From NCBI RefSeq assembly GCF_033095945.1, contig NZ_AP026800.1, positions 1,240,001 to 1,304,000 of the forward strand: DNA of 64,000 nucleotides, in the 5' to 3' direction. The DNA comes from Bombiscardovia apis. GTDB lineage: Bacteria; Actinomycetota; Actinomycetes; Actinomycetales; Bifidobacteriaceae. Positions 43,558-51,714 of the stretch are shown here, in pieces. The notes below the pieces were generated by a model. That model was not told the DNA's origin, did no database searches, and saw only the letters and a list, made by a program, of their open reading frames with translations. Within the stretch, counting starts at the first letter, position 1. Each line of letters starts with the position of its first letter. The position numbers and the translations under genes were made by a program.

Positions 43558-46500
43558 ATGCGTGGTTTCCGAACTGCTAGCGCTGCAACTTTGGCACTAG
43601 CTCTCACCATCCTTGGGGGGGGGGTTACTCTAACTGCACGCTCAGCCGCAGCTAACCCAGCCCAAAACACCACACCAAGCCAACTCACACGTGGAAGCAA
43701 CACAGCTTCCGAAACCGTAGACGGTTTCACCCTCTCCACTGCCAAAGGCCCGGCCAACGCTGATGCCACAGCCACACTCACCCCGCCAGTGCCGCCCAGT
43801 GGTGTACACTTCACCCAAATCAGCGCAGGTAGCAACCATACAGTTGCTCTCGGCAGCGACGGCAATGCTTACACATGGGGAAAAAATAATAACGGTCAGC
43901 TCGGCGACGGCACCAATACCGACCGCTGGACACCAGTTAAAGTGCAACAAGGCGCACTACCAGCCGGAGCACACTACGCTAGCATCAGCGCAGGCAGCAA
44001 CCATACCGTTGCTCTCGGCAGCGACGGCAAGGCTTACACATGGGGACACAATCTTTACGGCCAACTGGGCGACGGCAGTACCACAGACCGTTGGACACCG
44101 GTAAAAGTACAACAAGGCGCACTACCAGCCGGAATACGCTACAGCCGTATTAGCTCAGGATACAACCATACGGCTGCAATCGGCAGCGACGGCAAGGTTT
44201 ACACGTGGGGATGGAACACTGCCGGCCAACTGGGCGACGGCAGCAACACAGACCGCTGGACACCAGTTAAAGTGCAGCAGGGTGCACTACCAGCCGGAAC
44301 ATACTACACCAGCATTGACGCAGGAGGCTGGCATACGGTTGCGCTCGGCAGCAACAACAAGGCTTACGCATGGGGCTGGAATACTGCCGGCCAGCTCGGC
44401 GACGGCAGCAACACAGACCGCTGGACACCGGTTACAGTGCAGCAAGGCGCCCTACCAGCCGGAATACGCTACAGCCGTATTAGTACAGGATACAACCATA
44501 CAGTTGCAGTCGGCAGCGATGGCAATGCTTACGCATGGGGAGACAATCAGTACGGTCAGCTCGGCGACGGCAGTACTTCAAACCGTAATCTGCCAGTTGC
44601 AGGACAACAGGGTGCACTACCAGCCGGAACATACTACACCAGCATTGACGCAGGAGGCTGGCATACGGTTGCAGCTGGCAGCGACAATAACACCTACACA
44701 TGGGGCTGGAATACTGCCGGCCAGCTCGGCGACGGCACCAGCACACAACGTAGTCTGCCAGTTAAAGCGCAACAAGGCGCACTACCAGCCGGAGCACGAT
44801 ACACCAGTATCAGCGCGGGATGGGAGCATGCGGCTGCTCTCGGCAGCGACAGCACCGCATACACATGGGGACGCAATATTGACGGTCAGCTCGGCGACGG
44901 CACCAACACACAACGTGATACTCCAGTACAGTTGCTCTGGGGTAAGTATGTGATTAACTCTGTTTCGTTTGAGGGTGTTAGCGTTAGCCAGAAAAGCGTT
45001 GACGCCAATACCGGCGTATGGACTATGCAAGTGCCACAGCACAATCCGGGAGCAATCAATGTAACAGTCGATTACCGTATCGATGCTATCGATAATAATG
45101 GCACTGTCATCAACCCCGGTAGTCAAACCGGCAACGTGACGTTACGCTACGAATACAAGACTGCCTACATCGTGCATTTTAATCTAGGTGGGGCAAGCGG
45201 TACCGAGCCAGCAGACCAATGTGTGTATTTGGATGATCCTCAGCCGATTCAGTACCCCACTCCTACGCCTAGTCGAAGCCATCACTGGCTCAACGGGTGG
45301 GCCGACTCCGCCGGCAAGCTCTGGGACTTCAATACACCAGTCACTGCCAACATGACCCTCACAGCCAAATGGGAAGCCTACGAGTTCAAACTCAAACCAA
45401 CCGGCGGACCCACCACCGGCGGCAACAACGTATCCATCACTGCCCCAGAACCACCCAAAGGCATCCGCTACACGCAAATCAGCGCAGGAGGTGCACATGC
45501 TGTTGCCCTCGGCAGTGACGGTAACGCGTACACATGGGGATGGAACGCCTACGGCCAACTCGGCGACGGCACCACCACCAGCAGCAGCCTGCCAGTTAAG
45601 GTACTGCAAGGCGCACTCCCGGCAGGCAAACACTTCACCAGCATCAACGCCGCCGACCGGTTTACTGTTGCTCTCGACAGCGACGGTAACGCGTACACAT
45701 GGGGATGGAACGCCTACGGCCAACTCGGCGACGGCACCACCACCAGCAGGAATCAGCCGGTTAAGGTACAGCAAGGCGCCTTACCAGCAGGCGAGCACTA
45801 CACCAGCATTAGCGCTGCCGACGGGTTTACCGTTGCTCTCGGCAGTGACGGTAACGCATACGCATGGGGCAACAATGATTCCGGCCGCCTCGGTATCGGC
45901 AGTATCGCCGACCGTACTCTACCGGTTCAGGTACAACCGGGCGCATTACCAGTAGGCGAACATTTCACCAGCATCAGCGCAGGATACGCACACACAGCAG
46001 CTCTCGCCAGCGACGGCAACGCCTACACTTGGGGCAACAATGATTCCGGCCGCCTCGGCGACGGCAGCACCACCGACCGCTGGACACCAGTTAAGGTACA
46101 GCCGGGCGCTTTACCGGCAGGAGCACACTACACCAGCATCAGCGCAGGATACGCACACACAGCAGCTCTCGCCAGCGACAACAACGCCTACGGATGGGGC
46201 AATAACGAGAATGGTCGACTCGGCGACGGCAGCATCCTCGACCGCACTCTACCGGTTCGGGTACAGCCGGGTGCCCTACCAGCAGGAGAACACTACACCA
46301 GTATCAGCGCAGGATACGCGCACACAGCAGCTCTCGCCAGCGACAACAACGCCTACGGATGGGGAAGAAATGATTTCGGTCGGCTCGGCGACGGCAGCGA
46401 CACCGACCGTTGGACACCGGTTAAGGTACAGCAAGGCGCCCTACCAGCAGGAGAACACTTCACCAGCATCAACGCAGGCGGCGCGCGTACCGTTGCTCTC

Positions 46501-46941
46501 GGCAGCGACAGCAACGCGTACACATCTGGAATGAATAGCGACGGCTGGCTCGGTGACGGCACCTACATTAGCCGCAACCGACCCGTCCAAGTAGGCTACC
46601 AAAAACTCGTCGTCAGCGGAGTCAAGTTCGACCAAACCGAAGCCAGCCCCGCACCATCTTGGGACAGCGGTAATAGCACTTGGAACACCACAGCCCCGGC
46701 CCACACCCCAGGTAAAATCACCGCCAACATCCACTGGACCTTAGGCAGCCAGCCCCAAGACGACTATCCGCTGTCATATACCTACCTGATGGACATGCCG
46801 CAGGCCGGCGAGATTCCAGGGCAACGACTGGGCGGAGTTACGATACTGGGCCTTTCGCTCGTGGCCGGGCTTACTGCGGCCGGGCATCGGTTGAGCTGGA
46901 AGCAAACGAAGGAAGCTCGGCACTCGGCTCTTGTAGGGTAA
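43558..46941 (+). CDS. RCC1-repeat surface protein 2, phase-variable, in frame
   Basis: The 1127-residue protein has a signal peptide (MRGFRTASAATLALALTIL) ending in the Gly run coded by 10 G, then about eight RCC1 units of roughly 54 residues (for example YTWGKNNNGQLGDGTNTDRW), an Ig-like segment (YVINSVSFEGVSVSQKS), an InlB B-repeat (FNLGGASGT...WDFNTPVTANMTLTAKW), a second RCC1 block, a second Ig-like segment, and a C-terminal MPQAGEIPGQRLGG motif, a transmembrane helix and a basic tail. RCC1 repeats fold as seven-bladed propellers, so two propellers on a wall-anchored stalk are likely. Many repeat units are nearly identical at the DNA level. The start has GGAGGAG upstream. A role in adhesion is inference from the architecture. 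Confidence 0.92.
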   Translation: MRGFRTASAATLALALTILGGGVTLTARSAAANPAQNTTPSQLTRGSNTASETVDGFTLSTAKGPANADATATLTPPVPPSGVHFTQISAGSNHTVALGSDGNAYTWGKNNNGQLGDGTNTDRWTPVKVQQGALPAGAHYASISAGSNHTVALGSDGKAYTWGHNLYGQLGDGSTTDRWTPVKVQQGALPAGIRYSRISSGYNHTAAIGSDGKVYTWGWNTAGQLGDGSNTDRWTPVKVQQGALPAGTYYTSIDAGGWHTVALGSNNKAYAWGWNTAGQLGDGSNTDRWTPVTVQQGALPAGIRYSRISTGYNHTVAVGSDGNAYAWGDNQYGQLGDGSTSNRNLPVAGQQGALPAGTYYTSIDAGGWHTVAAGSDNNTYTWGWNTAGQLGDGTSTQRSLPVKAQQGALPAGARYTSISAGWEHAAALGSDSTAYTWGRNIDGQLGDGTNTQRDTPVQLLWGKYVINSVSFEGVSVSQKSVDANTGVWTMQVPQHNPGAINVTVDYRIDAIDNNGTVINPGSQTGNVTLRYEYKTAYIVHFNLGGASGTEPADQCVYLDDPQPIQYPTPTPSRSHHWLNGWADSAGKLWDFNTPVTANMTLTAKWEAYEFKLKPTGGPTTGGNNVSITAPEPPKGIRYTQISAGGAHAVALGSDGNAYTWGWNAYGQLGDGTTTSSSLPVKVLQGALPAGKHFTSINAADRFTVALDSDGNAYTWGWNAYGQLGDGTTTSRNQPVKVQQGALPAGEHYTSISAADGFTVALGSDGNAYAWGNNDSGRLGIGSIADRTLPVQVQPGALPVGEHFTSISAGYAHTAALASDGNAYTWGNNDSGRLGDGSTTDRWTPVKVQPGALPAGAHYTSISAGYAHTAALASDNNAYGWGNNENGRLGDGSILDRTLPVRVQPGALPAGEHYTSISAGYAHTAALASDNNAYGWGRNDFGRLGDGSDTDRWTPVKVQQGALPAGEHFTSINAGGARTVALGSDSNAYTSGMNSDGWLGDGTYISRNRPVQVGYQKLVVSGVKFDQTEASPAPSWDSGNSTWNTTAPAHTPGKITANIHWTLGSQPQDDYPLSYTYLMDMPQAGEIPGQRLGGVTILGLSLVAGLTAAGHRLSWKQTKEARHSALVG
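43615..43624 (+). repeat. Poly-G tract, 10 G, in the signal-peptide codons of RCC1 gene 2
   Basis: Ten G keep the gene in frame. Nine G would give a stop three codons on (Leu-Leu-stop) and eleven G a stop within about ten codons. Confidence 0.92.
44281..44672 (+). repeat. Intragenic direct repeats in RCC1 gene 2
   Basis: The 61-62 bases from 44281 recur without change from 44611, and the neighbouring RCC1 units also share long identical stretches. Recombination between them would delete or add whole 54-residue units in frame. Confidence 0.85.
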
Positions 46942-47031
46942 GCGGCAGTCATCCTCTGTATTGTGCCGGTTCAGCCCATCACGGTAGCAGAGCGCAGCAG
47001 AAACAAGCCGGTACTGTCAGCCAGGCAGTTT

Positions 47032-47778
47032 TCAATCGCGAGTATCGCCTTCCAACTGGTAGCTCAATCGCCGCCGCTGAACTTGATAATCTGCTTCGCT
47101 CAGAATCTCTTGTAGGATGGGCTGTTCCTCGCCCCATCGAGCGTCGTTGAGCTGAGCTCCAGTCAAATCTGCGGGCCCGCTTTCCCGGTCCAATGGCTGC
47201 GCAATCCTAGCAAACATCGCCTCTAACAGGGAGTAATCTACCCGCTCGTGAGCCAAAATAGAAGCCCGATCATTCTCACTTTTGCTCACAGCAGGCCAGT
47301 CCAATCCCCAGCCAGCGTCACGGGCTACCAGCGTCCAAAACACCCTCTGCGTTCGGCCGTTACCCTCGCGAAAAGGGTGAAGCATGTTGAAGTTGTCATA
47401 GTGAACGCTCAAGCGCTTAACGAACTCGTCTCGCTTCAATCCCACCAGCATGCAATCGGCGCGCAAAGTCCGTTCAGCATACTCAGCGCCATTATTGAAG
47501 AGCCGCAGGGGTTGGAAGACGGTTCCGCCGCCCTTACTCATGTCGATAGTGCGCACTTGCCCGGCCAAGTCATACACATCTTGAAAGAGATAATGGTGAA
47601 TCCAGCGCAATTGTTCAAGCGTACCTTGCGCGGTGAGATGCTCCTCGTTGAGCTCTTGGAAACGCGCTGTGACTAAGTCATTCTCGGCCAGCAGCAGCTG
47701 CTCAGCAGTACGCGCTCCCACCCGGTTTCGCAGTACTTGACTGCCGGGAATGAGATACGGGTCTTCGGCCGCAGGCAT
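47032..47778 (-). CDS. Fic-domain AMP-transferase toxin
   Basis: This 248-residue protein has the complete catalytic Fic motif HPFREGNGRTQR near residue 135, preceded by the beta-hairpin flap region. Fic enzymes with this motif transfer AMP from ATP to a hydroxyl of a target protein; known VbhT-type toxins modify DNA gyrase and topoisomerase IV. There is no internal inhibitory helix, which makes it a class I Fic needing a separate antitoxin. That antitoxin gene lies directly upstream, with its stop 7 bases before this ATG. GGCGGGG precedes the start. The pair sits between two RCC1 surface genes. Confidence 0.92.
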   Translation of the reverse strand: MPAAEDPYLIPGSQVLRNRVGARTAEQLLLAENDLVTARFQELNEEHLTAQGTLEQLRWIHHYLFQDVYDLAGQVRTIDMSKGGGTVFQPLRLFNNGAEYAERTLRADCMLVGLKRDEFVKRLSVHYDNFNMLHPFREGNGRTQRVFWTLVARDAGWGLDWPAVSKSENDRASILAHERVDYSLLEAMFARIAQPLDRESGPADLTGAQLNDARWGEEQPILQEILSEADYQVQRRRLSYQLEGDTRD

Positions 47779-47785
47779 GCCCCGC

Positions 47786-47965
47786 CTACTCCAGACCGTA
47801 GCGGGCGCGAGTAGTGCTGACTAAAGCGTGGGAATCGATGCGGCCTTCGATGAAGTCTTGGGCATCGCGGCAGAACTGCGGGCTCACATCCCCGCCTTCC
47901 ATACGCGCAGAATGAATAGCCCCAGCCACGCTCATTAAACGCCGCCTGCGCTCCCCACTCTCCAT
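47786..47965 (-). CDS. VbhA-type antitoxin of the Fic module
   Basis: This is a small 59-residue frame starting at ATG 47965 with TAGGAGG five bases upstream and ending at 47786, 7 bases before the Fic start. It has the inhibitory motif (S/T)xxxE(G/N) as SARMEG, the Glu of which blocks ATP in class I Fic toxins. It also has a basic N-terminus and an RARYGLE ending typical of VbhA-like antitoxins. It is expected to bind and silence the Fic protein and to be co-transcribed with it. Confidence 0.88.
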   Translation of the reverse strand: MESGERRRRLMSVAGAIHSARMEGGDVSPQFCRDAQDFIEGRIDSHALVSTTRARYGLE

Positions 47966-48060
47966 AGCATCCTCCTACACCATCGCCCGCCAAGCTCTTA
48001 CCTTCTATCATACCAATCTCGCCTCCGCACCCCGAGTGTGAAGTTTTTGGGGATGGGTGT

Positions 48061-48209
48061 TAGACTGGGCTTAGATATGGCTGGTGCTGGCCTGCGGTTG
48101 GGGAACTGGTTGGGCGGCTCACAGTTTAATGATTGAACGTTTCATTTTTTAGCATTACGCGGACTGGCTGCTTTTAAGCGGCCGTGTTTGGTCCGTTTTT
48201 GGAGGAATA
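48061..48209 (+). promoter_or_regulatory. Promoter and terminator-like leader of RCC1 gene 3
   Basis: This starts with TAGACTG exactly 149 bases before the ATG, as for gene 2, and keeps the CGGTTGGGGAACTGG block (48095-48109), a TAGCAT -10-like box at 48150-48155, the CGGAC/GTCCG hairpin, the T5 run and the GGAGG site. The small differences from gene 2 within the stem preserve pairing through G-T pairs. Confidence 0.6.
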
Positions 48210-51200
48210 ATGCGTGGTTTCCGCACCGCCAGCGCCGCTACTCTAGCGCTAGCCCTGATTGTCCTTGGGGGGGGGGCAATCGGTCTCACGACCTCAGCCC
48301 ACGCTGAACCAACCCCAAACACCACCCCAAGCCAGCACACACGCGGCAACAACGCCAATTCCGAAACCGTAGACGGATTCACCCTCACCCCCACCAAAGG
48401 CCCCACCAACGCCGACGCCACAGCGGCGCTCACCCCTCCAGGAATCAATGGCCTGCGCCTCACCCAAATCAGCACCGCGTATACACACTCCGTTGCCATC
48501 GGCGACGACGGCAACACCTACGCATGGGGATTGAACTCCAGCAACCAGCTGGGCGACGGTACAAGCACCGATCGCGCCTTGCCGGTGCGGGTGCGCGCAC
48601 CCGCCGGGGTGCGGTTCGTCAGTGTCGCTACAGGCTATTACCACTCCGTCGCCCTAGGCGACGACGGCAATGCCTACGCATGGGGATTGAACATTAGTGG
48701 TCAACTCGGCGACGGCACCACTACCAGCAGAGCGCTGCCGGTCAAGGTCAATGCGGGAGCACTGCCCGCAGGGAAGCGCTTCACCGCCATCAGCGCAGGA
48801 CAGGCCCATACCGTAGCTCTTACCGACAAAGGAAACATCTACTCCTGGGGATGGAACAATTACGGTCAACTCGGCAACTACAGCTTGGTTAGCAGCAACA
48901 CGCCCGTCAAGGCAGACGCGGGAGAACGACCTTACAACGAACGCTACATAGCCGTCAGCGCAGGACAGGCCTATACCGCCGCCGTCACCGACCAAGGCAA
49001 CGCCTACTGCTGGGGAGACAACAGATGGGCACAGCTGGGAAACACCACCATCCCCACAAGCAACGGAAATCCCAATGCTCTCAGCCGCCGCCCCGTCAAA
49101 GTCGGCCAAGGAGCGCTGCCCGCAGGCGAACGCTACACCAGCATCAGCGCCGGAGTCGCGCACACCGCGGCCATCACCGACCAAGGCAACGCCTACTGCT
49201 GGGGATACAACTATGATGGCGAACTCGGGGATGGAAGCACAAGCCCCGGTCCGACCAAATGGAAGAACCAACCCGTCAAGGTCCTGCCCGGAGCGCTGCC
49301 CGCAGGAGAGCGCTTCACCGCCATCGGCGTAGGACATAGCCATACCGCAGCCCTGGCCAGCGACGGCAACGTCTACACATGGGGAACAAGAAGCGAAGGC
49401 CGGCTCGGCGACGGCACCACCACCGGTGTATCCGCCCGGCCCGTCAAGGTCCTGCCCGGAGAGCTACCGGCCGGCGAGCGCTACACCAGCATCAGCGCAG
49501 GCTATTTCCATACCGCAGCACTGAGCAGTCAAGGCAAAGTCTACACATGGGGATACAACAATTACGGCCAGCTGGGCGACGGCACCACCACCAGCCGCAG
49601 CACACCTGTCCGAACTCTTTCTCCCAAGTACGTGATCGATTCGGTCAAGTTCGACGGCGTGGAGGTCAGCCGCAAAACGATCGACCCCATCACCGGCGTG
49701 TGGGACATGCACGTGCCCCAACGCGCTCCAGGAGCAGTCGATGTCACCGTCACCTACCACGTCAGCGGCGCACTCAGCGGAGCAGGCGGCACAGTCAGCA
49801 ACGGGTCCAGCGAAACCGCCACCCTCCACTACATTTACGCCAGCGCATACACTGTCAAGTTCACGCTAGGTGACGCGGTCGGACACACCAGCAGCCCCAC
49901 ACCCGCCAACCAGACCGTATGGTCCGACGATCCTCAGCCTATCGAGTGGCCCAGTCCTGACCCCGCTTGGGAACACCACTGGTTCACTGGGTGGGCCGAC
50001 TCCACAACCGGTACCGCCTGGGACTTCACCCAACCCGTCACCCGCAACCTGACACTCAAAGCAACCTGGCAAGCATGGAAGTTCAAGCTCTCCCCCACCT
50101 CCGGCCCCGACACCGGCGGCAACCCCATCCACATCACCCCACCCGACACCACCATCGGCATCACCTTCACCCAGGTCAGCGCGGGCGGCGGTCACAGCCT
50201 GGCAATCGGCACGGACGGCAACACCTACGCGTGGGGCGAGAACAATTACGGCCAACTCGGCGACGGCACCACCACCAGCCGCAGCCAGCCCGTGCTAGTG
50301 CACGCGCCCGCAGGTGTACACTTCACCCAAATCAGCGCAAGCGACGCTCACAGCCTGGCCATCGGTGACGACGGCCGCGCCTACAGCTGGGGATACAACG
50401 AGCGAGGCCAGCTCGGCAACGGCAGCAGCGACAACAACCCCCACAGCACGCCCACGCCCGTCAACGACCCGGCAGGAAAGCCCAACACTACTTGGACCAG
50501 CATCAGCGCAGGCAGCAGGCACAGCCTGGCCGTCAGCAGCGACCACCACGCCTACAGCTGGGGACAGAACGACTCCGGTCAGCTTGGCAACGGAACCACC
50601 ACCGACCAGAGCACGCCCATGCCCGTCAATGACCCGGTAGGAAAGCCCAACACTACTTGGACCAGCATCAGCGCAGGCTACGCTCACAACCTCGCCATTA
50701 GCAGCGACGGTCACGCCTACAGCTGGGGATACAACGAGCGAGGCCAGCTCGGCAACGGCACCAGCGACACCAATGCCCACAACATGCCCGCACCCGTCAA
50801 CGACCCCACCGGCAAACCCAACACTACTTGGACCAGCATCAGTGCAGGCTGGGCTCACAGCTTGGCCATTAGCAGCGACCACCACGCCTACAGCTGGGGA
50901 TACAACGGCACCGGCCAACTCGGCAACGGCGGCAACGGCAGCCAGCAGAGCACGCCCGTACCCGTGAACGACCCAGTCAACAAACCTGGTATCACCTGGA
51001 CCAGTATCAGCGCAGGCACCTATCACAGCCTGGCCCTCAGCAGCGACCACCACGCCTACAGCTGGGGCAACGAACAGTTTGGCCAGCTCGGCAACGGCAG
51101 CAATGGCACATACCAGAGCAAGCCCGTACCCGTCAACGACCCCACTGGCAAACCCAACACTACTTGGACCAGCATCAGCGCAGGCTGGGCTCACAGCCTC

Positions 51201-51650
51201 GCCATCAGCGGCGACCACCACGCCTACAGCTGGGGACAAAACGACTCCGGCCAACTCGGCGACGGCAGCACCAATCAACGCAACACGCCCGCACCCGTGG
51301 ACATTCCCGATATCAAGGTCACCGGAGTCAAGTTCGACCAGACCGAAGCCAGCCCAACCCCCATCTGGAACGACCCCACCTGGGACACCACAGCACCGGC
51401 CCACACCGAGGGCAGGGTCACCGCCAACATTCACTGGACCCTAGGAGGCATCGCTCAACCGGACTACCCCCTGCCCTACGACTACCAGCACATCTTCACC
51501 CTGCCCGAAGCCGGAGCAATTCCAGGGCAGCGACTGGGCGGAGTTACGCTACTAGGACTTTCGCTCGTGGCCGGGCTCACCCTGGCCGGGCATCAGCTGA
51601 GTCTTAAGCACTCCCCTGCTGTGCGACGCAGCCAAGTCAGCGCAAGGTAA
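48210..51650 (+). CDS. RCC1-repeat surface protein 3, phase-variable, in frame
   Basis: The 1146-residue protein is built like gene 2: signal peptide (MRGFRTASAATLALALIVL) with a Gly run from 10 G, a first RCC1 block (YAWGLNSSNQLGDGTSTD), an Ig-like segment, an InlB B-repeat (FTLGDAVGHTSS...WDFTQPVTRNLTLKATW), a second RCC1 block whose units carry PTGKPNTTWTSISAG, another Ig-like segment, and an LPEAG motif followed by a helix and a basic tail. LPEAG is the clearest of the three sortase-like motifs. The gene is richer in G and C than gene 1. The start has GGAGG. It is followed by a 25-bp stem terminator. Confidence 0.92.
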   Translation: MRGFRTASAATLALALIVLGGGAIGLTTSAHAEPTPNTTPSQHTRGNNANSETVDGFTLTPTKGPTNADATAALTPPGINGLRLTQISTAYTHSVAIGDDGNTYAWGLNSSNQLGDGTSTDRALPVRVRAPAGVRFVSVATGYYHSVALGDDGNAYAWGLNISGQLGDGTTTSRALPVKVNAGALPAGKRFTAISAGQAHTVALTDKGNIYSWGWNNYGQLGNYSLVSSNTPVKADAGERPYNERYIAVSAGQAYTAAVTDQGNAYCWGDNRWAQLGNTTIPTSNGNPNALSRRPVKVGQGALPAGERYTSISAGVAHTAAITDQGNAYCWGYNYDGELGDGSTSPGPTKWKNQPVKVLPGALPAGERFTAIGVGHSHTAALASDGNVYTWGTRSEGRLGDGTTTGVSARPVKVLPGELPAGERYTSISAGYFHTAALSSQGKVYTWGYNNYGQLGDGTTTSRSTPVRTLSPKYVIDSVKFDGVEVSRKTIDPITGVWDMHVPQRAPGAVDVTVTYHVSGALSGAGGTVSNGSSETATLHYIYASAYTVKFTLGDAVGHTSSPTPANQTVWSDDPQPIEWPSPDPAWEHHWFTGWADSTTGTAWDFTQPVTRNLTLKATWQAWKFKLSPTSGPDTGGNPIHITPPDTTIGITFTQVSAGGGHSLAIGTDGNTYAWGENNYGQLGDGTTTSRSQPVLVHAPAGVHFTQISASDAHSLAIGDDGRAYSWGYNERGQLGNGSSDNNPHSTPTPVNDPAGKPNTTWTSISAGSRHSLAVSSDHHAYSWGQNDSGQLGNGTTTDQSTPMPVNDPVGKPNTTWTSISAGYAHNLAISSDGHAYSWGYNERGQLGNGTSDTNAHNMPAPVNDPTGKPNTTWTSISAGWAHSLAISSDHHAYSWGYNGTGQLGNGGNGSQQSTPVPVNDPVNKPGITWTSISAGTYHSLALSSDHHAYSWGNEQFGQLGNGSNGTYQSKPVPVNDPTGKPNTTWTSISAGWAHSLAISGDHHAYSWGQNDSGQLGDGSTNQRNTPAPVDIPDIKVTGVKFDQTEASPTPIWNDPTWDTTAPAHTEGRVTANIHWTLGGIAQPDYPLPYDYQHIFTLPEAGAIPGQRLGGVTLLGLSLVAGLTLAGHQLSLKHSPAVRRSQVSAR
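48267..48276 (+). repeat. Poly-G tract, 10 G, in the signal-peptide codons of RCC1 gene 3
   Basis: Ten G keep the frame, as in gene 2 and at the same codon position. Eleven G would reach a stop within about fifteen codons; nine G would reach one within about forty. Confidence 0.92.
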
Positions 51651-51651
51651 C

Positions 51652-51714
51652 AGCTCACAACAGTGTGTGCCCCTAAGCCTATAACGGGTTTAGGGGCACA
51701 CACTGTTGTGAGCT
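51652..51714. terminator. 25-bp perfect inverted repeat, bidirectional terminator
   Basis: 51652-51676 pairs perfectly with 51690-51714 around a 13-base loop. It lies between RCC1 gene 3 (+) and the convergent ABC permease (-) and marks the right edge of the accessory region. Confidence 0.88.

Noticed and set aside
44281..44953. Repeats in RCC1 gene 2 considered as a CRISPR-like array
   Set aside because: The repeats are coding, about 160 bases in period, translate to RCC1 blades, and have no spacer-like unique segments or cas genes.
50295..51434. Long open frame of 379 codons on the minus strand inside RCC1 gene 3
   Set aside because: It is a shadow of the GC-rich repeats; the translated product is a repetitive Ala/Val/Gly string with no start context, and similar shadows occur opposite genes 1 and 2.
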